DNA of 64,000 nt from Sipunculus nudus. Its lineage: Eukaryota; Annelida; Sipuncula; Golfingiida; Sipunculidae. Location: NCBI GenBank assembly GCA_026874595.1, contig CM049316.1:27511339-27575338 (forward strand), written 5' to 3'. Within the stretch, counting starts at the first letter, position 1, and each line of letters starts with the position of its first letter. A program made the position numbers and the translations under genes. Below the pieces are notes generated by a model that had not been told where the DNA came from, did no database searches, and saw nothing but the letters and a program-made list of their open reading frames with translations. Below, one piece after another: positions 13,601 to 26,210 of the stretch.

Positions 13601-16600
13601 TTCATGGTACTTTATTCTGTAAACGATTATTTAAAAATATATATTTTACACCACGGGGGTGATTATTCAGGACGTAATTATATTGGGGGTAACGGTCCAT
13701 TTGTTATACGCTTATTTTTAAAGACAGTCAGACCAAAATCTCAAACGAATGCGTCTTTCATGGGTTCCTTTTTGCTATGACCCAGCAGTGGGGTGGATAA
13801 CACATCAGCGGCCTACAGGTGCTGCAGTAACCGGGCCTACTTAATACCAGGATAAAAAGATATGAGGAAGTGTATGCTGTTGGCCTGTAACCTAAATGGT
13901 TATGGTTGTATATACTTTAGAAAACTAGCAACAAAATATTTGTTACTTCCATAAAAAAATTGTAAAAGCAAAAATATTACGGCTGTTATTTTAAATTGAC
14001 CACACTAGGATTATGCTATTAACTTCAACTTCATTGTATAAATGAAAAAGTATAGACAATGCCTACATAGCATAAGTCACTATACATAAAACAGAAGTTG
14101 CCAAGTTAAGTGTCTCCGCTTACTTGCATAGTTCCATATATTACGCCAACTCTAGCTTTAATTTGTTATATCTTTCTGAAGGACCGTATGTGGAGAAAGA
14201 CGCGTACAGACCGCGGTGACATCTTAGGTTGTGTCGGAGTGGACCCGAACAGAAACTATGCCACCGGATGGGAAGCACGTAGGTCATATTAATTTAGATT
14301 TTAAAGCTATTCACTTTTTCGTTTAAATCTAAAAATGAAATCAAATGATTAAACCAAAGTATCACTGTTGACAACTCTGGAAAGTTTCTTTCTTTTGCTT
14401 GTGAGTTAGATCTCAAACATGTTTGATTTACAAAATTGATCTTTTAGCACAATATTTGTCTAAGGTGACGGATTTTCACCTGATATTTACTTTTGAACAT
14501 GGCCTAACTTTAAGGTCGTTCCCTCAGTACCCCTATCTCTGTTATCGCAAAGTTGATTTTTTTCTGTGTGTGTGGGAGGGGGGGGGGGGGTTGAGGGAGC
14601 TTCCAGAAGTTCCAGCTTTCGATCATCAATAACAAACATTTAGTAAACTCACTTCTGTTGTCCTAAAAATATATAATAGTGGTGTGCCGATTAATAGATT
14701 ATCGATGATTGGTCTTATATCTGTTATAACCCATTAAACCGATTACACATTTGCTATAATCAATCAGTGGTGTGCCGATTAATCGATTATCGATGATTGG
14801 TCTTATATCTGTTATAACACATTAAACCGATTCCACATTTGCTATAATCAATCACAAACGATTATGAACTCATATTCAAAGAAGTCGTATTATCCAGAAG
14901 TAAATAGTCTTATTTTACAGAGATATACAAACACGGGACCCTAAACAACAATGAGCAAGTGAAACTATTCTAAGCCGGACACCCAGGGGACTTAGAGGCA
15001 TCGTCCATGTAAGTCATAAGTGAGTTGTCCTGTTTAGAGAAGTTTAACATTTATTGCGTATTTGCGTATGGTTTTGCAGCTGAGGGAGGAAATGACGACG
15101 AGCCATGTTCTGACGTATATAGAGGACCCAGTCCTTTCTCGGAACCCAGTCAAGCGGCCGTTAGGGACAAGGTGTTGGAGCTGGCCCCGAGTCTCCGGGC
15201 GTTCATCTCCGTCCATTCCTACTCCCAGCTGTGGCTGATCCCCTACGGATACACGACCAACCAAGTTTCTGACTACGCCGATCTGGTGAGTAAAGTTAAA
15301 GCTATTATTACCCACATTATACTATAAATGTTCTGAAGTGGATCTAGAGGGGGATTCCAAGAAAACGAGACCCGGCCCCCCCCCCCCCCCCCATAAGGTG
15401 TCGCAAACATTTTTTAAAGGTTTCAAATGAATTTTTGCGGCTTGGACCCCCCCCGTACGGGGGACCTTTTTATAGGTTTTGTCATTAGTTCTCCTTTGTT
15501 GGAACCCTCCTTTTCCTAAATTCTGGATTTAGTAATGTAAGCTTGATGTTAGATGTAAGTTTGGCTTTGTCAGATAATCAAGATGCCAGGGCATCTGCTG
15601 GCAAGTCAGATAAGTCAGTGCTTTGCAAATGGCGTTTTGCAATAGGTGATCTTTCTAACTCCGCATATAGGCCTACCACCTGAGGTAACATGTTTTTTCC
15701 CGTATGTAAACATTGCTGTGTTTACAAACACAATGTTGATATAAAAGTTCATATATCCTTCACGGAGGCGTGATAAGAACTTTTCATAACCAAGTTACCG
15801 TTTATCATTAATATATACACAGAAGAAGTAAGAAATCACATAAATTCCTTTTGAAAAGGTAGATGAACGGGCACCTTTAAAACCATATAATGGTCACTTT
15901 TTTTTAATTATGACATCCTGCCTAGACAGGATTTTTAACCAATTTGGAAGGATTAAGAGGGGGGGGGGGGGGGGTAACATGAGCGGGTAAACCAGTGTAT
16001 GGGAGGGGGGGGGGCTCCCTGAACCCAAAATGAAAAACAAAGTCCTCTCGGAATATTCTGACGTAAAATAATAAATACTAGCAGTCTCTATTACACGGGC
16101 CAGTTTTTTCTCCTGCACAGGCCTATATTTGCAAACTTTTGAAATACAGATACCTCATAGGTATTAAGCTATCACAATCTATAAATATTTTTCGGGCGTA
16201 CTTTCTTAGTTACTCCCTCCAATCCCCGCCAAAAAATCATAAATTTATTTTTTTCTATGGTCTGTCATTGTTTGACCTAGACCCCAATATGGCAGATTTC
16301 ATTTTTGACTTTGACCAAGGTGATACAATCCATAGTCGTTTCCCAATTATCGCCCAGTCGCGGCCGTCGAGGGCGGCTTCCTGTGATCGCTCATCGATTA
16401 CAAATATTTACATTTTTAATATAAAATTTGGTACCACATATTGTAAACTTATAATGGAAAATGGGAATAACTATTCTCATAATTTATCAGTACCGACTTC
16501 TTTTCATATCTGCAGATGAACACGGCCCAGTTAACATGTAATGCCATAGAAAGTGTGAACGGTCGATTCTTCACACCCGGCCCGCCCTCAGAGATTCTGT

Positions 16601-17647
16601 GTAAGTACAGTTTTGCCATCGAAAAATATTGTGTAAGTATATTTGCGCCATGCGGTTACGCTGTAGAGATTTTGTTTGAGTACATCTGTACCATGCTGTT
16701 GTGATGTAGCGTTTCTGTGTAAGTACAGTTGTGTGTCACAGGAATATCTAGATATTTTGTTTTAAATTTTAATGATATTTTAATTTTGTGAGAGTGAACC
16801 TTTTAAGTATTTCTTACAATATATTATAAGTGTGAGACGCGTCAGATAAAGGATTGGGCCGCTTTATTAAGTAAATTTATGTGAGTATACGTGTGTTCCT
16901 TTCACAGAGCTTATCCCCCTGCAATTCTAAAATTTGTTTAATGATTGAATTTAGATGGCAACTGCAGCAAAATGAATGGTAGTTAACAAAAGAGAAATTA
17001 GTGGATATATATACAGTAATATACAATAATCTTTGCGGAAATATTAAATGCATACAACAATATTTTTAACATATGAATATTGTAATTATTCTGGAATATT
17101 CCTGATTTTAAATGGTTTTATTTTTAAAGCGACTAAGGAGGTTTTTGCTTGGACAACAGTTTGATTGCCCTTTCTGTTTGACTGCGTGGTGAACGGTATT
17201 TTTTTAAAAGTTTAAGCATACTATCATGAAACATCCCTGTATTTGTTTAACTGGTTATTTTTTGTCACTGTTAAAGAGATCATAGCAGGTCAGTTAAATT
17301 TTCATGAAGTATAGTGTTTTCTAAGTAATATATGGTATTTTTTCGTTCCGAAACCGTTTGCTTTCTCTCGTGTATATGTTCCGGCCGTGATCAGTTGCAC
17401 ACCCAGCCTGGTGATCGTATAGTGCAACTTCACATACTAAGGTTTTCCAAGATTTGCATCAGTATGTCTCCTTTCATGTTCGTTCTCCTGTTTATGTTGG
17501 TGTTGGGTGTGCGCAAAATCGTTGAACCACACGCGTGGACTGTGATTAACACAGAGATAACTTTTACAACGTATAAAACAGGTTCATTGTGCACATTTAG
17601 TCCATGAGAAAAATTTTGCATTTAGACATATAAAATGAACTATTTGT

Positions 17648-17695
<48 letters not shown>

Positions 17696-17954
17696 ATATA
17701 CATATATTTTTTAAGTGTTTATGTATCTTTGACGCGTTACAGACACTGCGGCAGGTATATCTTTGGACTGGGCTTACGCTCCGGCTAATAACCCGGATGG
17801 CGGTGGTGCCAACATCAAAAATTCATTCTCTCCTGAGCTGAGGCCTTTAACAGCTCTGGAAGGTGGCTTCGTTCTGGACAACACCCACATCCAGCCCAGC
17901 GGCAGAGAAATCTTCGCTGGTATTAATGCCAAAATGCGACATTTGGCAAACTAG
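2256..17954 (+). CDS. Secreted M14A metallocarboxypeptidase (CPA-like), gene 1, 11 exons
   Basis: Exons: 2256-2320, 4625-4715, 5782-5915, 6291-6384, 7288-7386, 11495-11596, 13161-13265, 14182-14278, 15080-15285, 16516-16600, 17743-17954. They join to 429 codons plus TAG, and every intron is GT-AG. The product is a zinc exopeptidase that removes C-terminal residues from peptides, made as a secreted zymogen. Residues 1 to about 15 form a signal peptide, the prodomain runs to about residue 105, and the catalytic domain follows. Zinc ligands are H179 and E182 (in GIHAREW) and H308 (in HSYSQ). Also present are R181, R235 (WRKTR), N253-R254, Y360 and the general base E391 (SPELR). These match bovine CPA H69, E72, H196, R71, R127, N144-R145, Y248 and E270. 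Cysteines C247 and C272 fit the family disulfide. The residue equivalent to CPA 255 is L367, so hydrophobic C-termini are the likely substrates (inference). K105 is a possible trypsin activation site. A Gly-rich insertion of about 9 residues lies between W369 and E391. Confidence 0.94.
2321..4624. other. Intron 1 of gene 1, no feature recognised
   Basis: AT-rich sequence with short A and T runs. I see no motif, repeat partner or credible coding segment here. The open frames on both strands are short and lack splice context or recognisable residues. Confidence 0.5.
5250..5320 (-). repeat. Possible tRNA-derived SINE fragment
   Basis: On the minus strand, AGTTCAAATTT (5256-5266) resembles a pol III B box, and a weak A-box-like stretch lies about 40 bp upstream of it. 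It sits in intron 2 of gene 1. The match is degenerate, so an old SINE remnant is the most that can be claimed. Confidence 0.25.
7567..7624. repeat. (TA)n microsatellite
   Basis: Uninterrupted TA dinucleotide tract of nearly 60 bp in intron 5 of gene 1. Comparable tracts occur at 17650-17700, 26162-26209, 35321-35365 and 42145-42212. A compound CT/TA/GT tract lies at 24425-24508. Confidence 0.95.
8520..8960 (+). repeat. Three diverged tandem copies of a unit of about 165 bp
   Basis: Each copy contains a TGCGACGC-like or TGTGACAC-like segment, an AAAAGTTT or AAATTATTTT segment, a GATCTRCT-like segment, and ends near TTAGGTTTTGGTCACAC. The third copy ends near 8965 with TTTTGTTCACAC. The array lies inside the large inverted-end element of intron 5. 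Confidence 0.6.
10701..10760 (+). repeat. Two tandem copies of a 30 bp unit
   Basis: TACTTGCTTTGTACATGTAC plus ten further bases is repeated immediately with one substitution. It is a local duplication inside the intron 5 element. Confidence 0.85.
11651..12567. mobile_element. hAT-like non-autonomous DNA transposon (about 917 bp)
   Basis: The ends are TAGTGGTGGG and its exact complement CCCACCACTA. Subterminal regions on both sides are rich in ATCGAT-type motifs. The flanks AAGTAAAC and AAAGTAAC look like an imperfect 8-bp target duplication, the size typical of hAT insertions. The interior has no long frame. It lies in intron 6 of gene 1. Removing it leaves about 650 bp, similar to the 736-bp intron 6 of gene 2. 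Confidence 0.6.
13402..13419. repeat. Poly-C tract, one of many long G/C homopolymers
   Basis: An uninterrupted run of 18 C. Similar runs of 13-21 G or C occur at about 7711, 8071, 8478, 9647, 14578, 15376, 15959, 18147, 24134, 32796, 37673, 44504, 48315, 56717, 58166 and 60209. They fall in introns and intergenic DNA, never in the exons I assign. Confidence 0.97.
13779..13860 (+). repeat. Dispersed repeat, copy in gene 1 intron 7
   Basis: About 80 bp containing ATGACCCAGCAGTGGGG and ending near ACCGGGCCT. A diverged copy in the same orientation lies at 29684-29770 in intron 6 of gene 2. Because the introns are not equivalent, this is a mobile or dispersed sequence rather than a leftover of the gene duplication. 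Confidence 0.6.
14689..14846 (+). repeat. Two tandem copies of a 78 bp hAT-end-like unit
   Basis: The unit begins AGTGGTGTGCCGATTAAT and includes ATCGATGATTGG. The period is exactly 78 bp (14691 to 14769). The first bases resemble the end of the hAT-like element at 11651, so this is probably a terminal fragment that was duplicated. It lies in intron 8 of gene 1. Confidence 0.7.
15425..15540 (+). repeat. Dispersed repeat with GGACC-rich segments, three copies in window
   Basis: This copy, about 115 bp in intron 9 of gene 1, contains a long C-rich GGACC segment and ends near CCCTCCTTTTCCTAA. Related copies lie at about 18200-18290 (inverted) and 63640-63760 (same orientation, with GGACCCCTCCTTTTCCTAA). 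The open frame over the last copy is therefore repeat-derived. Confidence 0.55.
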
Positions 17955-17978
17955 AACTCAATGGGGAACATTTCTTTG

Positions 17979-17984
17979 ATTAAA
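17979..17984 (+). terminator. Poly(A) signal ATTAAA of gene 1
   Basis: ATTAAA lies 25 bp after the stop codon, implying a very short 3' untranslated region. Gene 2 has AATAAA at the same relative place. Confidence 0.6.
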
Positions 17985-20900
17985 ACATAAAGTACATTTG
18001 CGAGGTTTGAGATTTTTATATTTGTCTGCCATTTACCTTTAGGTCGACACACCCCCTTACCAGCATGCGTTTCGTCCCTCTGTTAAACTTTTTAGCCTAT
18101 TATCCGTTCTTACGTGTTTGATGTGTTTTCGAAATAATTCGAAATACCCCCCCCCCCCCCCCCTCCCCCAACACACACGCATTTTAGGATATAACTTGCC
18201 CTCGTTCCCGACAAAGAGGCGGGTCGAGGATTTAGGAAGGGGTCCAACCAAGCAGGACTTATGACAAAGCCTAAAAAAAGGTCCCCAGGTCCGGAAAAGG
18301 GTATTTCAAGAATGCAAAAATTGTCCGAACCCATTAAAAAATGTTGCCGCTGCGGTTCCGCTCCTGCGACATATAAAAAAAGGGCATGGTGACAGAGGAG
18401 TTGCTTTAGAAATGTCTAATGGTGCCACTGTGATTCTATAATATCGAAATGAATGACGCGGATAGGACAGCCAACCCGACATCCCACATATCATCCCCAT
18501 CCCAACTGAATAAAACGTAATTCACACATGTGTGGTGCCACTAATCGCATGCTCGGGTGACAATGGACTTATGTGAAAATGAATACCTTTAACTGTTTTT
18601 ATCTGTGTAATATATCTGACACAAATTAAATCTATTTGAGATAGCAACTAGATACCTGCTGTCACTGAGTGTTCGCTAGAGAAGCCTCCCTCTCCGTCAT
18701 TCCCCCGCCTCAACCCTTCTCCAAACGGTTGCAAGCAAGTGAGCAATAGCAGGGAAGAGGATGTGTAAACGTAAAAATAAAATAATGTCATGTGAGATGC
18801 AGATCTGTTAATTCTATTACTCTTACAAAAGATCGAAGTTGTAGTTCAAAGGGTTAATTATGGCCTATTTTCACGAAGGTCTAATCACTGACTGACTGAC
18901 TGAGGATGCATTAAGTCCTCTAGTTTGAAGTGTCTGGCACCTATTCCCTGGGCGCTGCCTAGGCGTAATTTGTAGGAATTTGAAGACGAAGATGCAAACA
19001 AGACAAGCAGAAAGCCAATCCACCAGCAAGCATGCCTTTGTAGTGGTGCAATTAGAGATATTTTGAGAGTCCGGTGAGCAACAGTATCCACAGGTACAAA
19101 CGTGGAAACCCTTACGTCCGTCAAACATCGCGACAGCTCGGACAACGCCCACCAGAATCCTCCCCTAGGACACTCCGAAAAAGTATCGCTACTATCGACA
19201 TATGTCAAGGTCTAATCACATAACGTGATGAAATGCCTGAGTATACCGGGAATGGTCTCGATCGTATTTATGTACCCACCATCGATTACAATTTTTTTCT
19301 GCCCGGGTTTGCACTATACGCCAAATATGGGTGATTTGGCAAGTCCCCCACCATCATTCTGCACTGTCCTTGTTTGCGCTAGCTGTCCGATTGGGCTGCC
19401 TGTCCAAAACTGACTTTTGACCTGAGTAATAATCTATGACGTCAATTTATCTTCAAGGGTGGGGGTCTGACTCCCAAGCGTGGGAGGGTAATCAATGTTG
19501 GGACAGACATTTTATAAACACACACACACATATATAAGGTGTAAGCTTTTAAAAATAAGGTACATGTATTATGTTTCCGGTATAAGTTATTTCAAAACCA
19601 GGTATAGATATAAAAGAGATCATGGTAAAATCATAATTGAATTCAAAGTCTATAATTCTAATTGTAGAATGTTAAGAAGATATACGTAGATATTATTCTC
19701 TGAATATCAGGGGGCATGATTACATTGACCGTCCCCCCTTGCAAAAAAAAAATACCCAGTTTCCCCTGTATCGCCGCCCCTAGTAATAATCACAAGTAAT
19801 ATATTTATTTGCACCTGATATTTATTTTGAGTCTTAATCTGATTTCAAAGTACATTGACCATACAAGCTGTCCCCCTTACTGATCACTTGCGGCGAACCC
19901 CTCCAGGTGAGGGTTAGAAATCTTGGAGAGGGTAAAAAAGTACAAGTATTTCATTTTACTATTTATTGCGAAATCTGCAGCAAAATCAATTATGAGCTTA
20001 GCTGGATGAAATTCCTTTGGGCTATAGCTACCGCCATTTTCCTTTGTCCGCCTATCCCTTCGACACAGAAATAAACCCTCGAAACGTCTAACTTAACATT
20101 TAAAGTGTTTATGAAGAAATCTCCTTGGAAATCCGATATCGTGTAAAGATGGATTAATTTTTGTAAGCACAAAGCAAAATCAGATTTTTTCATTAATTTC
20201 AATGTCAGACTGTCATCAGCTTAACAAATATTTTGTACGGGTTAATATACTGAAATGATGTGCCTCATTTATACCTATCAGCATGATTAGTTTGAAAAGA
20301 ATTAGCCCGTATTCCCGGAGCAAAGCTCAATTTGAACACAAAGGTTATGATTTTATACATATTTAATACAATAAAAATACATCTTAAAAGACAGTAATCT
20401 CAATAACGGCTATAGCTGTCATCACAATCCTTTGTCTACATTTCATGTGACCGATATACAAACATAAATACATTTGATGGAACCATCATGCAATCTAGCG
20501 GCAGCCTTTTCTCCTAGCGTCCATGCTTGATTAACTGAAGAAGCTGAGGTGGCAATACAAGCTATATGGTTGGAAAAAGTCTATTAGATGTGCAAGCCAT
20601 ATCTAATAGTACTTTCTCCTTTTTACATGCTTGTCCAACTTTCATATTTCCGTGGTAAGACCAAAAGGAGATTATTGTGTTAGGAAAAAAAAAAAAATAT
20701 TACATTCATAGTTGTGAATTCATGCAGCAGTTATTAATGACTCGGATTGTCTGTTTCTCCGTCCGTCATGAAGGCCTGACAGTGGAAACTTAAACTGCTC
20801 CAAACTCCGGTTCTAAAGTAACCATCACAATGAAATGAGTGTTCTGTTGTGACAAGTATCAGGGTTCGCAGGCTCCTTTCAGTTTATTTTAAAAAGGCCA

Positions 20901-22335
20901 AAAGTGGCTATAAAATCAAATAACTTTTTTTTTAATTTTTCCTACGCAAGTCAAATATTGACATTACAGCTTTAATATCGTATAGTTAATTTGAATGGGA
21001 ACGCTATTGTAATCAGGTTTCGTTTTTTATCTTTCCAATTCGTCCTTTGGTTCCTCCGTCAGGTTGTCTATCCATCTGTCCCCCTCTCAAGAATTGTTTT
21101 TTTCCATCGCTGTGAAATTTTATCGGAAGAATAGTCTCTACATGAAGATGTGCGTTATTTGATCTCGGAAATCCAATATATCTGCATGACAGAAATTTAA
21201 GAAGCAACTTTATAGGCATTATCTTAAGAACTATGCCAGCTACTGTCGTGAAAGTTTGACAAATAACTTGTCTATGTAGGAGGATATATGAAATGCACTT
21301 TCAGACCCATTACAACAGAAAAAAATCAGTGTTTTCCTTTATGTCCATTTTTTTAAGAACCATTCAAGAGTTTGCCGTCAATATATCAAAAGATTTGTCC
21401 CTATATATATATATATTCAAAACTTGTCCGAAATCAATATGACCAACAGGCAGACATCTTAGATGTTATTTTGCAAACATTATCTCGACGGTGTGCTATC
21501 GGATTATTAATCAAATACGATAGAGAGGCAGTGATCAGGCATTTCTTTTGCACGGATAATCGTAAGAACTCGCCTACGCTCCCGAGGCAGCGGAAATCTT
21601 GCGCTTCTTAAGAAGCAACTGATTTTCACGCTGCCAGCTTTGACCGTTTGTGATATATTTAAACACCAGATGGCGGTTTGTTGTCCACTGAAATAAACGT
21701 GCGTACGATGTGACAAGCAGCCAATCAGATGCCAATAAACAAACACTAGACAGGCATCCTGGCTCCGCCCATTGCCGCGCTTCAAGCGCCGCTTGATGAG
21801 TTTCCGGTCGAATTTAAATTGCTCCCTCTGCATTCTCGCATCATCGACCGATTCGATTATGACATTATGACTGTGTTAGCGTAGCCATGTATCTGTTGTC
21901 TGCAGAACTGAAACCAGCCAGCGAGGTGTGCACGCAGCCTTTGTTGTTACGTTTCGTTTGAATTACAGCTCACCGGCCGAGCATCCTATGTGCAAAAGGC
22001 CCTAAGCAAACCACGTCAGGGGCAATTCTCTCTGAGTCTGTTCAGACTGTTACGCTGGGGGATGAGCTGTCACTCAAAAAGAAATGAATATGATTGGCTC
22101 TGTGCATTCCTCGCTTGGCTTTGTCTTCCAGCAGAAGGTCTCATCTGATTGGACAAAAATACAGTGCTCCCCTCTGGTGTTGCAATTCAGGATACGAGGT
22201 CATAACAAACAGCGCCTTACGATATAGGAAGTAGCCCTATAGGTAAAGCGCTGTGTAAAGAGCGTAGAACTCGCCTGAATCCGGCCTGGTTTCCAGCCTG
22301 GGTTGTATATTAGAGCCGCCATTAAATGAAATCCG
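17985..22335. other. Intergenic DNA between the two carboxypeptidase genes
   Basis: No gene is supported. The stretch holds an inverted copy of the GGACC-rich dispersed repeat (18200-18290), a poly-C run (18147-18163), a perfect CRE (19437-19444) and a short perfect-stem hairpin around 20576-20615 built on CTATTAGAT and its complement. From about 21700 to 22320 the sequence becomes less AT-rich and includes CCAATCAGA and GATTGGCT (CCAAT-type boxes). It could be distal regulatory DNA of gene 2, but nothing here proves that. Confidence 0.5.
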
Positions 22336-22390
22336 CCAAGGTCAGGTCAAGGTCAGGTCATTTGCTCACCTGTTCTTCGCCGTTTCACAG
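22336..22390 (+). promoter_or_regulatory. Cluster of AGGTCA half sites with E-box, upstream of gene 2
   Basis: Four AGGTCA hexamers start at 22339, 22344, 22350 and 22355. They include TCAAGGTCA, the extended half site bound by monomeric nuclear receptors of the FTZ-F1/ERR type. A CACCTG E-box (22367-22372) and TTTCAC (22383-22388) follow, loosely recalling the bipartite PTF1 site of digestive enzyme genes. The cluster lies about 400 bp before the gene 2 ATG. AGGTCA also occurs in dispersed repeats elsewhere (near 51640 and 51907), so function is uncertain. Confidence 0.35.
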
Positions 22391-22716
22391 CAGAACAACT
22401 TAATGTTGCGTGTAGCTAATACTAGTCTTCACAAATTCTACATTGTGAGCGGTAAGACAATATTGTTTCTAGAAATACAGAAACAAACCCAAGATATATA
22501 GATATGTTCTGTACAAGAATAAAGTTTATTGGGCGGTACACGAGGCCCTGTGAACCTGGCCATAGTTGATGTTCAGAAAGCATATTAGCACTATGTAAAG
22601 TTTAAGGTGTAAGTCTTTTTTACAACATTCCCTTATCTGATAAATTATGTGAATTGGAACTTATCTCTCAGCTGTTACTGGACTTTGTTTCCATTTTGCC
22701 ACTCCTAAAACACCTC

Positions 22717-22770
22717 TATATATGTGTTCCCTTTTTCTCCGGCATATTCACTTGGGGTTTATCGTCAAAC
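22717..22770 (+). promoter_or_regulatory. Putative TATA box and 5' leader of carboxypeptidase gene 2
   Basis: TATATATG begins at 22717, 54 bp before the ATG, matching the position of AATATATG in gene 1. The two genes also share the ATCGTCAAA context at the start codon. The leader is probably only 20-30 nt. Confidence 0.5.
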
Positions 22771-24447
22771 ATGCACTTGTTGCTTCTCTCGTGTCTATTG
22801 GCCCTAGGGGCTACCCAGCAGGTCAGCTATGAAGGGTATGTATACATGAAGGTTTCAGATTTATTCTAATTAAAATACATTTGTGTGTTTAGTTTGTTGA
22901 TTTGGAAAAAGAATCAATCAATACCTAGACATTCAACTTACTTCTGTTGAAGTCAGAAAACTAGATGCATGTTAAAATCGTAGATGTTTTTTGTCGGATA
23001 TCACCAACCTTGTCAGTCTCATCCATGTTTTCACTTTGCCTCCCTGCTTTTTCTGGAATGTTCATTCTTGTAGCTTTTCTCAGCTTCCTGTGCAGGAAAC
23101 CCAAAGCAGGTGTAATTGGCTCTAGAACTTCTGTTCTACACTTGCCTGCAGCTCATGACCATTCCTCATTCCCTACAAGGTGGAGAATACGCACGATTGT
23201 AGTGAAGTCCTTGGACATGAGTCTAATTTAGCTCGGAAGAGGTCAGAAAGGAACTCGAACCTCGTCGTCACTTACCGTTACGCCAACTCGCTCCTTACAA
23301 TTTCTTTGTGATATTTTATTAAGGAGATACTGACCTTGTTTTTTGTAACGTTTCTTGTGCGTATTGCGTTATGTGCTTGTTTAAACCGCCATGAACCAGC
23401 CTGGATACACTGCAGGCATTTGGGTTCATCCCTAACACACTTTGCAGAATCGCATATTTTGAGTACGACTCTGCTTTTTAGGGTCTGTGGGCGTCACAAT
23501 AAGAACCCGACAATGCACAGCGTCTCCATAATACACAGATGTGGTAGGTATAAATATGTTGAAGTGGGTAATGTTTTCCGTTCAGTTACGATGAATAAGA
23601 ATTGTTTTATGGTAATCACATTAACAAAGGTGTTTTGGTGGAAATGAGTTCACGGGAAAAGTAATATTTTGCAAGCTTGCGCATGTGAAAAATGTTAAAG
23701 AAAGGTGTTTCCTTGAAATGCGACTTATTGTGATTTTGAAGTTTGACAGTACAGACAAGTAGTCCGGCCGTCTAACACCGCTTAACTGGAGAGGTTAAAG
23801 CAGGAAGGGCCTCTTCAGAAGGCGGTCCTTCTGCAAGGACCACCGCACTTGTCCTACAGTCTTCTTTTGTGACTTTGGTCATACTGCAACCCACGGCCCT
23901 AGATGAACTGAAAACACCCAAATCTAAGTCTTCTTAATGTTATTTAGACTGAGTGAAAGTTCGGCAATAGTTTTTATAGTTAATCAAGGGGGGTTACTTG
24001 AAAGACGGCAGTTGATTTATATTTGAAGAACATTGAAACACTGTGACATTTTTAGTTAAAACAACTGTTTTACGGATTGTTTTGAAGAAAAATGTATATG
24101 ACAAAATGACACTCATTAAATCAGCAAATGTGAGGGGGGGGGGGGGGTTAATAGTGATATGTTCAACCTGCCCCCCCCCCCTTCCAAATTGCGTCTATGG
24201 TATGATGACGTACATAATTCATCTCAAGCAAAATGGTTCGTTAAAGAAATTGTGATTGAAGCGATCGGAATGATATCTAACCATACATCAAATGATTCTT
24301 TCTCAACAGACATCAGCAGAATAACGATATGCCATTAAGTTTGCTGTATTGAAGAAGCACTTATCTTTTAATAATTTTTGTTTCATAATAGTTCTTCCAA
24401 CGAAATACCGTTTTTCAATGTTAACTCTCTCTCTCTCTCTCCAAATC

Positions 24448-24510
<63 letters not shown>

Positions 24511-26159
24511 TACAACAATGGTGTTCCTCCACATTGTTTCTACCAATATCTTAGACGAGTTGAAATTGTTTTTCTTCAAATAAAGCGAAATTGACATTTT
24601 CTGTGAATCCTTTTGTATCGCATAGTTTTCTCTCCAATTTGATATCCAAGTTGTTTTAACTGGTTAACTTGACCCTCATCTTCAAGGTAAAATTAGCAGA
24701 AATAGAAATACTTTGTGAAAGCCATAACATTGAACAACTCAATACTTTTGTGTACAAATAGATACATAAATAGTTTCTACCATAATCTCACTTGATTTTT
24801 TAAAACTGGTAACCTTCATCTTCAAGGTAAGATTTCTAGAAATCTTTTGTGAACCTCTTCAAATTTGAGGAAAAACTTTTTTTTTTATCCCAAAGTTTCG
24901 GGATGGAAGGCCAAATAAGGAGGATGTACACCCAACTGTTTTTGCGTCGCAAAAAGCTCATTCTGGTATTCTAATTGTTCTACAGGTTCCACTTGTTCGG
25001 TGCTGGACCTTTCCAAACCAACGAGGAAGCAAAGGCTTTAGAAAACTTCCTGTTCCCTTACAGCAGAACAAGACAGGTAAATCGAGAAATAATGAAATAA
25101 GTTTCTTTCCAAATGTCCCTTTAGACTAAGATGCAATCTAATATGACATCTGCATATGTGTAGGGGTCCGGGTAGCGGCAGCTTAAGTTATTGAGACGTT
25201 TCAACGTTGACAGATCAACCCATAGGGTTGTGTTCAATTTTAAGTCAAGCAGTTGTACGCACCATTTCTGATTTAACTCTGTCATGTTTATCTGCGTGTC
25301 AGACTGTTATTTTGAGACATTAAAGTCAACAAATTCCGAATCGAGAACTATTGATAGACACATAAAGTAAACTTGCATATCTTGATGCGGTGATATTTGA
25401 AAATATATGCTTTTTTCATCTCAGAAGTCTCTCAATATTCTTCTCTGAGACGGTACAAGAAGAACGGTAATCTTGCTTTTTTTGTGTCGGCTTAGCAGTC
25501 GAATCTTGCATATACTTTTTTTGTCTCCTTTTCAGGTGGTTTTCTGGAAAGAATACCAGGGCACCAGACCTATCGACTTCGTTGCTGCCCCGAGTCTTGT
25601 TCACGATGTGGTCAACTATCTGCAGCAGCACGAAATCCCTTATGAAATACACACAACAAATATACAGAGGTAATACGTACTCCGATTCATTTACTCTTGA
25701 AAAAATTGAAAACAAATGTAAATGTCGCTTCAGTCTATTGATCTTGAGCAAAACAGACTAACCCACACGAAGGGCTTCACGCACACGTCACCAATCGCAC
25801 CTGAAGCGATTTCTTTACGCGTGACCCTCGCGGTTGCCGCGTAGGAATTACCTCAGAGGGTTTTGTTAACAAGAATTTTCTCACAGAACGCGCATTCAAG
25901 ATTGAAGTGCGAGTAAAAGTGTGTAATAATTTGAATGACAATGATTATTTACCTATTTGTGAAAAGAAAACGTGTAACAAAGAAACACAAATGTATGATT
26001 ATCATTAAATGTTGAGAAGAGATTTGTCCTATTTTGAAAATATTTAAATAATCACAAAGGCAGAAAAAAAATAAACAATATACCAATTCTTATCAATATA
26101 TCAATATTTGAACGATAAACCATCTACCGGACAGGCGGCTGGTTAATATTATCCAGTAT

Positions 26160-26210
<51 letters not shown>

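Noticed and set aside
18885-19208. 107-residue frame on the minus strand between the two carboxypeptidase genes
   Set aside because: No motif, signal peptide or splice context. A frame of this length is plausible by chance in this less AT-rich patch.
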